A stretch of 64,000 bases of DNA, taken from Lachnospiraceae bacterium (GTDB lineage Bacteria > Bacillota > Clostridia > Lachnospirales > Lachnospiraceae). Under the pieces are notes generated by a model. The model saw only the letters and a program-made list of their open reading frames with translations, was not told the DNA's origin and ran no database searches. This document shows positions 1 to 9,554 of the stretch, one piece after another; position 1 is the first letter of the stretch, and each line of letters opens with the position of its first letter. The stretch covers positions 1 to 64,000 of the forward strand of contig JAHZFJ010000009.1 in NCBI GenBank assembly GCA_019421365.1, in the 5' to 3' direction. The position numbers and the translations under genes were made by a program.

Positions 1-3
1 ATA

Positions 4-45
4 GCCCCTTATAGGGGCAGAGCAAGCCACCAGCTAAGCTGGTGG
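4..45. repeat. Two adjacent perfect hairpins, possible IS200/IS605-type right end
   Basis: The first hairpin pairs GCCCC (4-8) with GGGGC (14-18). The second pairs CCACCAGCT (27-35) with AGCTGGTGG (37-45) around one unpaired base and is followed by TCTTGACT. There is no T-run, so this is not a standard terminator. Paired GC-rich hairpins just before an element boundary are typical of IS200/IS605 right ends and of the 3' part of TnpB guide RNAs. No transposase gene is visible because the window starts here. It could also be the tail of another structured RNA. Confidence 0.3.
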
Positions 46-139
46 TCTTGACTTAAGAATATAAAATTTACTTAACACGGATTTTAACTCGCATTTGTTA
101 CAATAGGCCTATCAAAGGAAAAAGTGAGGAAAGTACAAT

Positions 140-2083
140 ATGTTTGAAATTAATAATGTTTCAAAAAAATTCGGAGATGAGTATGCCCTTCGTAATATTT
201 CCATGTCTATTGGTAAGGGATTAAATTTTATCATAGGTTCCTCCGGAAGTGGAAAAACTACATTGTTAAAAATAATCAGTGGTATGGAGCAAAATTTTGA
301 TGGAGAGGTATTCTATTGTGGTAAAAGTATAAAAGAGCTTACTCCGCAAGAAAGAAGTTATTATTATAACAATATCTTTGGCTTTGTGTGGCAAGATTTT
401 AATCTACTAGAGGACTTGACGGTTATTGAGAATGTTATGTTACCTCAGTATTTAAAGCCGAATCAAGATGAAAAGGCAGTTATGAAGGTACTGCGAGAGT
501 TAAAAATCAGTGAGTTAGCTAATCAAAAGGCGAGTAAGTTATCAGGAGGTCAAAAACAGAGGGTGGCAATTGCCAGGGAACTTATTAAAAATCCTCAGGT
601 GATTATTGCCGATGAACCAACGAGTGCTCTTGATGAAAAATCAGCTAAGACTACAATAGAAATTCTTCGAGATATTGCTAAAAGCAGAACTGTAATTATA
701 GTAACACATGACACATCGCTGATTGATGGAAAATCTAAGGTATACGAGCTTGACAAGGGGGAATTGATTACAGTTTCCAATGAATTGCCTTCTAAATCAG
801 TTAAACCTGATACAGATAATTCTCACAAGCTTTCATTTGTGAGTGCATGTAAGTTATCTATGAGTAGTGTAAAAAGTAAAATGGGACGCATGGTGACTAC
901 AGTGCTTTCCTTAGTAGTTGCAGCAACATTATTGCTTGTAACTGTAAGCGGCGCCATTATAGACAGCAATCAATCTGCTTTCCAAGAATTATATGATACC
1001 TACGGAGGAGCAATTCTGGATATTAGTGTAGTTGGGAGCTTCATTAGCGCTGGTGGATCGGCTGGCAATGAAAATGATGAACCTAGTGCTAATGTAGATC
1101 AAAATATTGATGGACTCTATGAGCAATATCAAAAAGATGAGAGAATATCACACATTGTATTTACCCAAGCCTATAACAATATTAGGGTTACGTTAGATGG
1201 TCAGGAATATAGTATTGACACCAGTAATACTGTTCCGACCGTCAATGAACTGATAGCAGGAACAATGCCAATGGGCGATGGCAATGAGATTGTGATTCCT
1301 AAGAGCTTTTTAGAAAAAGCAGGTATCTCAGCACAAGAAGCGTTAGGCAAAATTGTTGACTTTAAGGGAACAGTCTACAACTGGGACAGCGGAGAGCCGG
1401 TTTCCATGCCAGTTGCTATCAACGCGAAAATAGTCGGAGTGGCAGATAACACGGTAAAATATGAGGTGGATGGTCAGTTGTTTGAATATTCCGTAGATGA
1501 TGCCTTCTTTTTTAGTAAGCCTGCTTTAGACGATATGCGTGCACAAGCACAGATAACTAGTGGAGAGGGTAACTTTACCATTCGTGCGAAAACACCAGCA
1601 GATATGATTTCAATTAAAGACGAACTTAATGCAATGGGAATTGTCCCACTTGGTCAATTTGAATTGGTAGAGGATATGGTGCGTTTGAATGATCAAACTA
1701 CACAGCAGTCTGGCTCAGCTGTTATCGTGATTAGTATATTAGCAGTGTTAGTCGTGTTGGCAGTATCCATAATGACGGCACTGACACGAAAACGAGAGTA
1801 CGCAATTTTTAAAGTGAGCGGATATGCAAACCGACATCTATTACTGACTGCAGTTTCAGAATTTCTGATTTTATCCATGGGCTCGGCTATTTTGTTCTTG
1901 TGTATTTCTCCATTAACAAACCTTGCTACGAGAAAATTCTGGAGCGTGGATATCTTGAATAGTAAACTGCTAGTAACTGGAGCAATGTTGGTACTTGGCA
2001 TGGGTATTCTAGCCTGTGTTGTTACAGCAATTATAGGCATCACAACTAAGGCATCTGATTCATTAAAGACGGGAGAGCGATAA
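140..2083 (+). CDS. ABC transporter, fused ATPase and FtsX-type permease (1)
   Basis: A 647-residue membrane protein with an N-terminal ABC ATPase of the MacB/LolD class (about residues 1-220): Walker A GSSGSGKTT at 33-41, signature LSGGQKQR at 134-141, Walker B VIIADEP at 154-160. A membrane segment follows at about 252-275, then an extracellular part of about 250 residues, then three C-terminal membrane segments (about 530-640), giving the FtsX/MacB permease plan. GAGGAAAG at 126-133 is the ribosome site. The next gene starts 2 bases after the stop and has the same fused plan, so the two probably pair as a heterodimeric exporter of a peptide or lipid-like substrate. The substrate is not evident from sequence. 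Confidence 0.88.
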   Translation: MFEINNVSKKFGDEYALRNISMSIGKGLNFIIGSSGSGKTTLLKIISGMEQNFDGEVFYCGKSIKELTPQERSYYYNNIFGFVWQDFNLLEDLTVIENVMLPQYLKPNQDEKAVMKVLRELKISELANQKASKLSGGQKQRVAIARELIKNPQVIIADEPTSALDEKSAKTTIEILRDIAKSRTVIIVTHDTSLIDGKSKVYELDKGELITVSNELPSKSVKPDTDNSHKLSFVSACKLSMSSVKSKMGRMVTTVLSLVVAATLLLVTVSGAIIDSNQSAFQELYDTYGGAILDISVVGSFISAGGSAGNENDEPSANVDQNIDGLYEQYQKDERISHIVFTQAYNNIRVTLDGQEYSIDTSNTVPTVNELIAGTMPMGDGNEIVIPKSFLEKAGISAQEALGKIVDFKGTVYNWDSGEPVSMPVAINAKIVGVADNTVKYEVDGQLFEYSVDDAFFFSKPALDDMRAQAQITSGEGNFTIRAKTPADMISIKDELNAMGIVPLGQFELVEDMVRLNDQTTQQSGSAVIVISILAVLVVLAVSIMTALTRKREYAIFKVSGYANRHLLLTAVSEFLILSMGSAILFLCISPLTNLATRKFWSVDILNSKLLVTGAMLVLGMGILACVVTAIIGITTKASDSLKTGER

Positions 2084-2085
2084 TC

Positions 2086-3879
2086 ATGATACAAATTCGT
2101 AATGTGACTAAAAAATATGGTGTAACCGTAATTTTAAAAAATGCCAATTATACTTTCCCTGAAAAAGGTATCGTTTGTCTTATGGGGCCATCTGGTGGGG
2201 GAAAAACTACACTATTGAACCTCCTTGCAGGATTTGATACTGATTACGAAGGCGAGATTTTGGTGGGTGGTAAATCTATTAGCAAAATGGATACGGACAG
2301 TCTTTGCAGGTATCGTTGTGATAACATTGGCTTTGTGTTCCAGAACTATCATTTGTTGCCTGGATATACTGTTTTGGAAAATGTGCAGATTGCATCTGAA
2401 TTATCAGAAGAGTCAAAGGAAGATAGTCAAGAACGGGCAACTACGCTTTTGAATCGCCTAGGGATTGAAACAAAGAAGAATCAAAAAGTTGAAAATCTAT
2501 CAGGCGGACAAAAACAGAGGGTGGCTATCGCAAGAGCATTAATGAGTAATCCACAGATTTTGTTTGCGGATGAGCCAACGGGAGCACTTGATCGTAACAC
2601 TTCAACAGAGATCATGACAATCTTGCAAGAAATTGCAAAGGATAGGCTTGTTGTAGTAATTACACATGATGCAAAAATCTGTGAATTTGCTGATGAAATC
2701 ATTCACATTAGGGATCAGATAATCGCAACAGAACAGGAGAGCCCTCGTGATATGACAGGTGGCACTTCGATAGTGATTGGTAGAAAACCTAATATTTCAA
2801 TGTTGTCACACGCTATAAAAAACTTCAAGGTACATGTTAAGCGTTATGCAGCAGTATCGCTTGCAATCTCAATAGGATTGCTTGCATTTCTGTTCTCGTT
2901 ATCCTTTGGAAACATCATGGAACGTTCTATAGATGATTTCACAACTAAAAACACAGCTTTTAATAATGGCTATATCAAAGGAGAGGATGATGGTACAATT
3001 CTCAACCTCCTTAAAGAAGATGATCGTATTGAGAACGTGTATTATCAGTATAAACTTGAGAATATCGGTTTGTCGATTGACAATAAAACTGAACAATTGA
3101 CTGAGAAGTTTCCAATGCCAAAAGCAACTGAGAGCCTGTCCTATGGTGTGATGCCGCGCTATGGAATGAATGAGATCGCAATCACCCCTAGCCTTGCTAA
3201 GAAATTTGATTTAGATATTAGGAATTTGATTGATAAAAATATGGTACTAGAATTAGATGGTAAAGAATACAACCTTACTATCAGTGGGATTTATAACGCA
3301 GGATACGATGATTTCTTTGTGAGCTCTGATGTTGAACAGCAATTTTACAAGGATATTTCGGTCGATAAAAACTACTCTATAAATTATGATGTTAAAGAGT
3401 TTTCTGATATAGTAGCAGTTAGTAACGACATGGAACTGCATGGACTTACAGCTAAAACAGCTGTAAGCGAAGTATTTGCTCTGCAAAATACTTTTAATAG
3501 CCTGAACAAACTGTTCTTTGTTATTTCTATTTTGATTTTAGGTATCGGTCTATTTATCTGTATCGTACTACTTTATAAGTTGCAAAATGCCCGCTTTCGT
3601 GAGGTGGGTTTGCTCTCTGCGCTTGGATTTAGCCGCCTACAAATCAGTTCTATGATTCGCTATGAAAATCTAATGCTCTCATTACTAGCTACAGTGGTAA
3701 ATCTGATATTGCTTGGTGTTAGCATCTTAGTTGGAAAGATGATGGGTTATACAATTATCTTTAACGGAGTACAGATTACTCTGTCTGTAGTTGCTACTTT
3801 CGTTATTGTTATGACTATGAGTAGTGTTGTGAGCTATAAGTTGATTCGAACTGAGCCAGCTGTAGCTCTTAGAAAATAA
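2086..3879 (+). CDS. ABC transporter, fused ATPase and FtsX-type permease (2)
   Basis: A 597-residue partner of the preceding gene, with the same order: ATPase domain (Walker A GPSGGGKTT at 34-42, signature LSGGQKQR, Walker B ILFADEPTGALD), a membrane segment near residue 260, an extracellular domain, then three C-terminal membrane segments. Its own ribosome site GGGAG lies in the last codons of the upstream gene, which points to translational coupling. A strong terminator follows 22 bases after the stop, so the two fused half-transporters form a closed bicistronic unit. Export of antimicrobial peptides or a macrolide-like compound is possible, but no regulator is linked. Confidence 0.87.
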   Translation: MIQIRNVTKKYGVTVILKNANYTFPEKGIVCLMGPSGGGKTTLLNLLAGFDTDYEGEILVGGKSISKMDTDSLCRYRCDNIGFVFQNYHLLPGYTVLENVQIASELSEESKEDSQERATTLLNRLGIETKKNQKVENLSGGQKQRVAIARALMSNPQILFADEPTGALDRNTSTEIMTILQEIAKDRLVVVITHDAKICEFADEIIHIRDQIIATEQESPRDMTGGTSIVIGRKPNISMLSHAIKNFKVHVKRYAAVSLAISIGLLAFLFSLSFGNIMERSIDDFTTKNTAFNNGYIKGEDDGTILNLLKEDDRIENVYYQYKLENIGLSIDNKTEQLTEKFPMPKATESLSYGVMPRYGMNEIAITPSLAKKFDLDIRNLIDKNMVLELDGKEYNLTISGIYNAGYDDFFVSSDVEQQFYKDISVDKNYSINYDVKEFSDIVAVSNDMELHGLTAKTAVSEVFALQNTFNSLNKLFFVISILILGIGLFICIVLLYKLQNARFREVGLLSALGFSRLQISSMIRYENLMLSLLATVVNLILLGVSILVGKMMGYTIIFNGVQITLSVVATFVIVMTMSSVVSYKLIRTEPAVALRK

Positions 3880-3901
3880 TATGTAAAATATGATTATTTA
3901 G

Positions 3902-3926
3902 GGAGGTCACTAAGACCTCCTTTTTT
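3902..3926 (+). terminator. Rho-independent terminator of the ABC pair
   Basis: GGAGGTC (3902-3908) pairs perfectly with GACCTCC (3914-3920) around a 5-base loop and is followed by TTTTTT. Confidence 0.9.
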
Positions 3927-4123
3927 CTTATGTGAAAACATACAGCAGTTTATTTGGATTAACTAGATTTATATACAAGCTCATAAATCAGATAACAGAA
4001 CAAACTCTGAGTTTACGTTTATGTTACTTTGGTAGAATATAATGTAAAATATTAATAATTGGGTTAAAGAAAAATGCATATTAACAAAACTCAAACAAAA
4101 TATAAACAAAAAGTAACATTTGA

Positions 4124-4282
4124 GGGGTATTAAACGGCCATAAAGATTGCTTATATGAAAACATTTTATATTGTGAAGGCAAAAAAGATGATGTATATGT
4201 TGAAGTAGCAATGCAACATAATAGTTCCTATACAGAAAATTTACAGATATCAAATGTAACAAAAAGAAATTTGAATTTATAA
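4124..4282 (+). pseudogene. gyrB-like gene fragment
   Basis: Reading from 4124, the frame gives about 52 codons ending with TAA at 4280-4282. The part from about 4142 to 4243 reads like the GyrB/ParE transducer region: a lysine-aspartate start, YCEGKKDDVYVEVAMQ, then HNSSYTENL. This aligns by eye with the family pattern of an EGEKDG-like motif followed by VEVALQYNDSYTSN. The family's next motif (NNIN..EGGTH) is missing and the frame diverges. Just upstream, TTTGAGGGG in another frame could be the FEGG motif. No start codon or ribosome site is present. It looks like a decayed scrap of a duplicated gyrase or topoisomerase IV subunit gene, not a functional gene. Confidence 0.6.
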
Positions 4283-4305
4283 TGTATGGTGAAGAGAAGA
4301 AAATT

Positions 4306-5102
4306 ATGAAAGTAGAAGGAAAAAACATTGTTGTAACTGGTGGAGGAAATGGAGTAGGGAGAGAGTTGGTTTTACAACTGCTTCGAAAGGGAGCTACCGT
4401 GTTTACGGCTGATATTAATGGAGACGCATTAAAAGAAACGTCAAGTATCGCTGGTAACAGTAAGCGTTTATTTACTTACGTTTTAGATATTTCAAACAGG
4501 GAGGCTGTCTTTACTTTGCAGAGAAAATACTTGAAGAACATGGAAAGGTCGATGGGATTATAAATAATGCAGGTATCATTCAGCCTTTTATTCACTTAGA
4601 TGAGCTTGACATGGATCGGATAGACAGAGTAATGAATATTAATTTTTATGGAACACTTTATATGGTAAAGGCATTTTTACCACATTTACTTAAACGTCCA
4701 GAGGCACATATTGTGAATGTCTCAAGTATGGGTGGATTTTTGCCTGTACCGGGTCAAAGTATATATGGTGCTTCAAAGGCAGCAGTAAAGCTTATGACAG
4801 AAGGATTGTCATCTGAGCTGAAGGAAACAAATTTGAATGTATCTGTAGTTATTCCTGGTGGAATAGCAACAGACATAAAAAAGAACTCAAATATAGTATA
4901 TAATACATCAAGTGATAGTAGTAAATCCAAGATGGTTCTCGCACCAGCTAAAGCTGCAGAATTAATTATTGAGGCGATGGAGAAGAAGAAGATTCGATCT
5001 TACATAGGTAAAGACTGCAAAGTGATGAATGCATTATATAAAATAAATTCACCTTTTGCTATGAATATGATAAACAAAGTTATGAGTGCTTCAGAACACT
5101 AA
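4306..5102 (+). pseudogene. Short-chain dehydrogenase, frameshifted
   Basis: Two frames together make one SDR of about 265 residues. The N-terminal part has TGGGNGVG, the Rossmann glycine motif. The C-terminal part has INNAGI, a catalytic serine in VNVSSMGG and the YGASK active-site pair. The frame breaks near 4507-4512, where one base is missing relative to a continuous reading: AVF is followed in the other frame by FAEKILEEHGKVDG. The first frame stops at 4563. I chose ATG 4306 because it starts directly at the MKVEGKN-like SDR N-terminus; ATG 4282 is also in frame. A sequencing error could mimic this break. An intact second SDR follows. Confidence 0.8.
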
Positions 5103-5152
5103 TATTGGGACGTGAAAATATAAGAATGTAATATCTGCGGAGGTATCTTTAG

Positions 5153-5983
5153 ATGAAAAATGTTTGTGTAATAACAGGTGGTGGGAGCGGAATGGGGCTT
5201 GCCACCGCCAGATTAATGGGTCAAGATCATTATATTATTATCTGTGGCAGAAGCGTAGGAAAGCTAGAAAATGCAGTAGCGGAATTGCAAGCAGAAAATA
5301 TTGAAATAGAAGCTATTGCTTGTGATGTGTCAGATTATAAAAGCGTTCAAAATCTTGCTGATTATGCTAAAGAAAGGGGACATATTGTAGCAGTAATACA
5401 TGCAGCAGGCTTGTCACCACATATGGGAAATGCGAAACAGATTATGGAAGTAAATGCTTTAGGAACAATAAATATAAACAATGCATTTTATAAGGTTATG
5501 GGAGAAGGAAGCTGTATTATTGATGTTTCTTCAATGTCAGCGTATATAACGCCTAAGATTGTTATGCCAAAGGGACTCTACAAATACAGTGTTAAAGATC
5601 CCGAACTATTTATGAAGAAAATAATGAAAAGGATAAATATATTTCCTGAAAAAGTAAGATCTGGTGTAGCATATGGAATATCTAAACATTTTGTTATCTG
5701 GTTTGCTAAGCAAGATTCTTCAAGATTTGGTAGCAAAGGAGCAAGAGTAATTTCAGTCTCTCCAGGAAATTTCGAAACACCTATGGGTGAACTTGAGAAG
5801 GAAGAAGCAGACGCATATACAAAATACTGCGCAATCAAACGTTTTGGTTACGTAGAGGAGATCGCCAGTTTATTGGCTTATTGTGTTAGTCCTAGTGCAG
5901 GTTATTTGACTGGGGTTGATATCTTGTGTGATGGAGGACTTGTTGCATCAGGTATTAATACACTGGCGAAGAAGGTGAATTGA
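5153..5983 (+). CDS. Short-chain dehydrogenase/reductase
   Basis: A 276-residue classical SDR with the NAD(P)-binding motif GGGSGMG near the N-terminus, an AAG motif in HAAGLSP, catalytic serine in DVSSMS, and YGISK as the Tyr-Lys pair. The C-terminal tail GYLTGVDILCDGG is typical of the family. A long insert of about 50 residues between the Ser and Tyr motifs, rich in lysine and aromatic residues, resembles hydroxysteroid dehydrogenase-like SDRs. GCGGAGG at 5137-5143 is the ribosome site. It lies 50 bases after the broken SDR and both may once have acted on one hydrophobic alcohol or ketone substrate. The substrate is unknown. Confidence 0.87.
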   Translation: MKNVCVITGGGSGMGLATARLMGQDHYIIICGRSVGKLENAVAELQAENIEIEAIACDVSDYKSVQNLADYAKERGHIVAVIHAAGLSPHMGNAKQIMEVNALGTININNAFYKVMGEGSCIIDVSSMSAYITPKIVMPKGLYKYSVKDPELFMKKIMKRINIFPEKVRSGVAYGISKHFVIWFAKQDSSRFGSKGARVISVSPGNFETPMGELEKEEADAYTKYCAIKRFGYVEEIASLLAYCVSPSAGYLTGVDILCDGGLVASGINTLAKKVN

Positions 5984-6052
5984 ATGCTGCTGCTATTTTC
6001 TTAGGTAGCGATGAGTCTTCTTACGTGACAGAACTATATTACCTTTTGATGG

Positions 6053-6102
6053 TCTATTATTAAGAGTCTAAGACTAGACAGACCTTAATAATAGATTTTT
6101 TA
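6053..6102 (+). terminator. Terminator after the SDR pair
   Basis: TCTATTATTAAG (6053-6064) pairs with CTTAATAATAGA (6084-6095), followed by a T-run at 6096-6101. Confidence 0.85.
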
Positions 6103-6189
6103 TTGCAACGATGTCCATCATGAGAGTTTGATTTACAAACATTTATAAAAAATTATAAAATATGTATACCTTTATGTAATTTTATTGAC

Positions 6190-6218
6190 TTATGACTAGC
6201 AGAATATACCAGTATAAT
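6190..6218 (+). promoter_or_regulatory. Possible promoter of the GH16 gene
   Basis: A perfect TATAAT lies at 6213-6218 with a poor -35 (TTATGA, 6190-6195) at 17 bases. A better -35 sequence TTGACT (6185-6190) is 22 bases away, too far for normal sigma-A use. This leaves a leader of about 80 bases. The rest of 5984-6303 holds only the SDR terminator and the AAGGAGGG ribosome site at 6291. Confidence 0.35.
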
Positions 6219-6303
6219 AAATTGTAGTGGGGGATATAAAACGACTTCTTTGTGAAAATTGACGTAACCATGGGGGATATCATTTATCTAAAGGAGGGCG
6301 CTT

Positions 6304-9108
6304 ATGGAGAAGCGAGTGTTACAAGTTAACAACAAGAAACTACGTAATGTATTAAGCATTGTTCTGACAATTACATTGCTAATGGGTACTCTAACAGGGT
6401 ATTCAATCTACAATGGAAAGGTCGCAAAAGCAGCAACAGGGGCAATCACATCCATGGACTATTATTCAGCCTCAGATGGTCCAATACTTACAAACTCAGG
6501 GGTTAATGGAGCTAGTTATGGATTTGTAATGCCAAAATTCAATGGTGGTTCTGCATCATGGGCGGATGTTGCAAGTGACTTACAAGTAAATGTTAAAGTA
6601 AATGGAACATGGGTTGACATCGATAACGTCTCTGGTTTTGTTTATAATTCAAACTGGGGAAATTGGAGTGACAGTGGATTTTATGGTTATTGGTTTAATG
6701 TAAATAAAACAACATATCTACAATTGCAATCAAAAACTAATAAAGAAGTGACACTAGAGTATACATTGCAGTATACACAACTATCATCAGAGGCAATTAC
6801 TTCTATGACTGCAACACAGGGGCCTCAATTGACCGCTGGAGTTACTGGTGGTTGTGGATTTACTTATCCTACCTTTAATGGTGATACATCCATCAAATAT
6901 GAACAGGTAGCTAAAGATCTAAAAGTATATGTTCGAACAGAGGATGATACAGATTGGATTGATATCGACAACAATGCTGCCAGTGGTTGGATTTATGATA
7001 AGAATTTCGGACAGTTCTGGGATGGGCCGGGAGGATATTGGTTTAATGTAGAAAAGACAACTTATGTTCGTCTTGCATCTATCTCTTCACCAGGGGTATA
7101 TCTGGATTATACAATTACTTTTAATAAACCAGTAAGAGATACGCACGTTTTGACTGCTGATACAACAACCTATGCAGCAGGAACAACAGGTGCAATTGGT
7201 ATACCACTTCCATTTATCGATGGCGGTTATCCAGTAGCAACTGAGCTTGGCAATTTTATCTATGAAGTAAAGGTCAATGGTACATGGGTTGAATTAAGCA
7301 ATACAGCTCTCAGTGGCTTTAGCTATCAAGGCAATGGATATAATAAGTTGTCAGATAAAAACCAATGGGGATACTGGGTAGATGGGATTTACGGGTTATG
7401 GTTCCAACCGATTCAAGAGGATATGGAGCTTCGTATCGGATATCCCTTGAATGGGGAAAAGGGCGGTAATGTTGGTAATAACTATGTTGTGTACTCCTTT
7501 ATTGGAAATCCGGATGCCCCAAGGCCTGATATTTCGGATTTAGGAGAATTAGAATTAGGAACAAGTGACAGTTCTAAATTGGACGGATGGAATCTAATAT
7601 GGAATGACGAGTTTGCAGGAGATAAATTAAATACCTCTAAATGGAACTATAATACAGGATACTATATTGATGGAGATCCGAATAAATGGGGCTGGGGAAA
7701 TAATGAGCTTGAATATTATACGGATTCGGAAAAAAATACATTTATTAAAGATGGAAATTTAAATATTACCACGTATTATGAACCAACAACATTTCCTGAA
7801 ATTGACCCTAATCGAGTAGCACCATACTCATCAGGAAAAATAACTTCAAAAGACAAATTCACATTCAAATACGGAAGAATCGACTTTAGAGCAAAACTTC
7901 CAGCTGGTAACGGATTATGGCCTGCACTTTGGTTGTTACCAAACGATGATACATATGGAGTATGGGCATCTTCCGGTGAAATTGATGTAATGGAAGCAAG
8001 AGGACGTATACCGAATGCAAGTAGTGGTGCAATCCACTATGGTGGAACATGGCCAACCAATACATACCTAGGTGGAGATTATGTATTTCCAGAGGGAGAA
8101 TCCATTAATTCGGATTATCATGTATATAGTCTTGTATGGGAAGAAGATAACATCAAATGGTACGTGGATGGAAAGTGTTTCTTTAAGGTAACCAATGACC
8201 AGTGGTATTCTGCAGGAAATCCCAATAATCCGAATGCTCCGTTTGACCAAGAATTTTATATTATTATGAATCTAGCTGTAGGTGGCTGGTTTGATGGCGG
8301 TGTTACACCAGGAGAAGGTGATATACCAGCATCTATGAATGTGGATTATGTACGAGTATATCAGGCTGAAGGTAGTACGAACGGCTCATATACAGACAAT
8401 ACAACAGAGTTACCTCCAGTTAATCCACCAGACGAAGAAACCCAAGGAAATGAAACTTATGGTTTAGTTAGAACAAAAGACACCGTAGAATTTTATGTAA
8501 ATGGTGCTACTTTTGCAGATCTTCATTATAAGGTTAATGGCGGGGGACAAATGAATGTAGCAATGACTTCTATCGGTAATAATAAGTATCGATATAAAAT
8601 AACAGGCTTATCTGCTGGAGACAAGATTGAGTATTCCTTTACTTATAACCCGGGACAAGGTGCCATAGATTCACCTTGGAATAGCTATACAGTGGCGTCA
8701 TCTGGCAATAATACTGATTCAGAGGATAAAGCATTCGGTAAAACAGTACAATCGTCAGGTACAGAAAGTGTAGCATTTTCAGCCAGTAATTTAGTAGATA
8801 ATAATACCGCAACAAGATATGCCTCTAACTTTGCCGATGACGCTTGGTTTATTGTGGATCTTAAAAATACCTATACAATTAATCAGGTGATTCTTAACTG
8901 GGAAGCTGCTTATGGTAAACAGTATGAGATTTTGGTTTCCACAGATGGAGTTAATTATTCTCGTGTTATTAAACAAAGCAATGGAGTTGGCGGCGTGGAA
9001 AACTGGAATATAGACAATGTTAAAGCTAGATATGTTAAATTCCAGGGAGTAGAAAGAGCATTGCCTTATGGGTATTCTTTGTGGGATATTAAGGTGATGG
9101 GGAAGTAA
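6304..9108 (+). CDS. Secreted GH16 endo-beta-1,3-glucanase (laminarinase-type)
   Basis: A 934-residue exported protein. The signal peptide has a hydrophobic core at about 15-34 and cleavage near AKA-A (42-44). Three related modules of about 115 residues follow (about 46-157, 164-275, 280-404), each with a conserved aromatic NGTWV..D/E and GYWF-like core; I could not assign them to a family. The GH16 domain spans about 428-690 with the catalytic motif GEIDVMEARG (nucleophile E559, acid/base E564). A CBM56-like module (about 716-804) and an F5/8-type C/CBM32-like module (about 809-934) end the chain. It should hydrolyse beta-1,3-glucans such as laminarin or callose outside the cell. It stands alone with its own terminator. 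Confidence 0.9.
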   Translation: MEKRVLQVNNKKLRNVLSIVLTITLLMGTLTGYSIYNGKVAKAATGAITSMDYYSASDGPILTNSGVNGASYGFVMPKFNGGSASWADVASDLQVNVKVNGTWVDIDNVSGFVYNSNWGNWSDSGFYGYWFNVNKTTYLQLQSKTNKEVTLEYTLQYTQLSSEAITSMTATQGPQLTAGVTGGCGFTYPTFNGDTSIKYEQVAKDLKVYVRTEDDTDWIDIDNNAASGWIYDKNFGQFWDGPGGYWFNVEKTTYVRLASISSPGVYLDYTITFNKPVRDTHVLTADTTTYAAGTTGAIGIPLPFIDGGYPVATELGNFIYEVKVNGTWVELSNTALSGFSYQGNGYNKLSDKNQWGYWVDGIYGLWFQPIQEDMELRIGYPLNGEKGGNVGNNYVVYSFIGNPDAPRPDISDLGELELGTSDSSKLDGWNLIWNDEFAGDKLNTSKWNYNTGYYIDGDPNKWGWGNNELEYYTDSEKNTFIKDGNLNITTYYEPTTFPEIDPNRVAPYSSGKITSKDKFTFKYGRIDFRAKLPAGNGLWPALWLLPNDDTYGVWASSGEIDVMEARGRIPNASSGAIHYGGTWPTNTYLGGDYVFPEGESINSDYHVYSLVWEEDNIKWYVDGKCFFKVTNDQWYSAGNPNNPNAPFDQEFYIIMNLAVGGWFDGGVTPGEGDIPASMNVDYVRVYQAEGSTNGSYTDNTTELPPVNPPDEETQGNETYGLVRTKDTVEFYVNGATFADLHYKVNGGGQMNVAMTSIGNNKYRYKITGLSAGDKIEYSFTYNPGQGAIDSPWNSYTVASSGNNTDSEDKAFGKTVQSSGTESVAFSASNLVDNNTATRYASNFADDAWFIVDLKNTYTINQVILNWEAAYGKQYEILVSTDGVNYSRVIKQSNGVGGVENWNIDNVKARYVKFQGVERALPYGYSLWDIKVMGK

Positions 9109-9172
9109 GGTTAAGTTATAAGGATAGAATATAGGTTAGCCTTTAATACTCTAAAAGATAACGAATAATATA

Positions 9173-9215
9173 ATAACCTCTCTATCTCCTGATATTATAG
9201 TGATAGAGAGGTTAT
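9173..9215 (+). terminator. Terminator-like hairpin after GH16 gene
   Basis: ATAACCTCTCTATC (9173-9186) pairs perfectly with GATAGAGAGGTTAT (9202-9215). The following tract GTTGTTTGTT is T-rich but interrupted. Confidence 0.7.
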
Positions 9216-9474
9216 GTTGTTTGTTGGAGAAATTCAGGAAGTAATTAGAAATTTCTTGTTGGTTTTCTTGATTTATGTATGTGAGCTGTTTATAATTAAA
9301 TGTATATTAATGTTATATATTGGTACCAACTAGATGAAAGGAATATATAATGAAATACATATTAAAGTATTGGTTCGAACATTGCAAACTGGTATCAGAA
9401 TTAGGTAGTAATTTTGAAGTTATTAATGATATCGATGGTTGTATATAAAACATGGAATTTGCAGGAGGAAAACT

Positions 9475-9507
9475 TTGAAAAGAAGCAAATTTTCCCATTA
9501 TGTTTAA
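9475..9507 (+). pseudogene. DUF402 N-terminal remnant (copy 1)
   Basis: GGAGG at 9463-9467 is followed at 9475 by a TTG start and the codons for LKRSKFSHYV, then TAA at 9505-9507. This matches the second DUF402 remnant at 10445, which has the same type of ribosome site and LKKSRLSYDKW. DUF402 proteins often begin with such a basic stretch. Only about 10 codons survive. A 32-codon reading frame at 9350-9448 just upstream (MKYILKYWFEHCK and on) has no recognised product. Confidence 0.4.
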
Positions 9508-9554
9508 ACGCAATCAGTATTATTATAAATCGAAAAGCAAATTATCTATATTAG

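Noticed and set aside
6185..6218. TTGACT with TATAAT as a sigma-A promoter pair
   Set aside because: The spacing is 22 bases, too long; only the -10 is kept, with low confidence.
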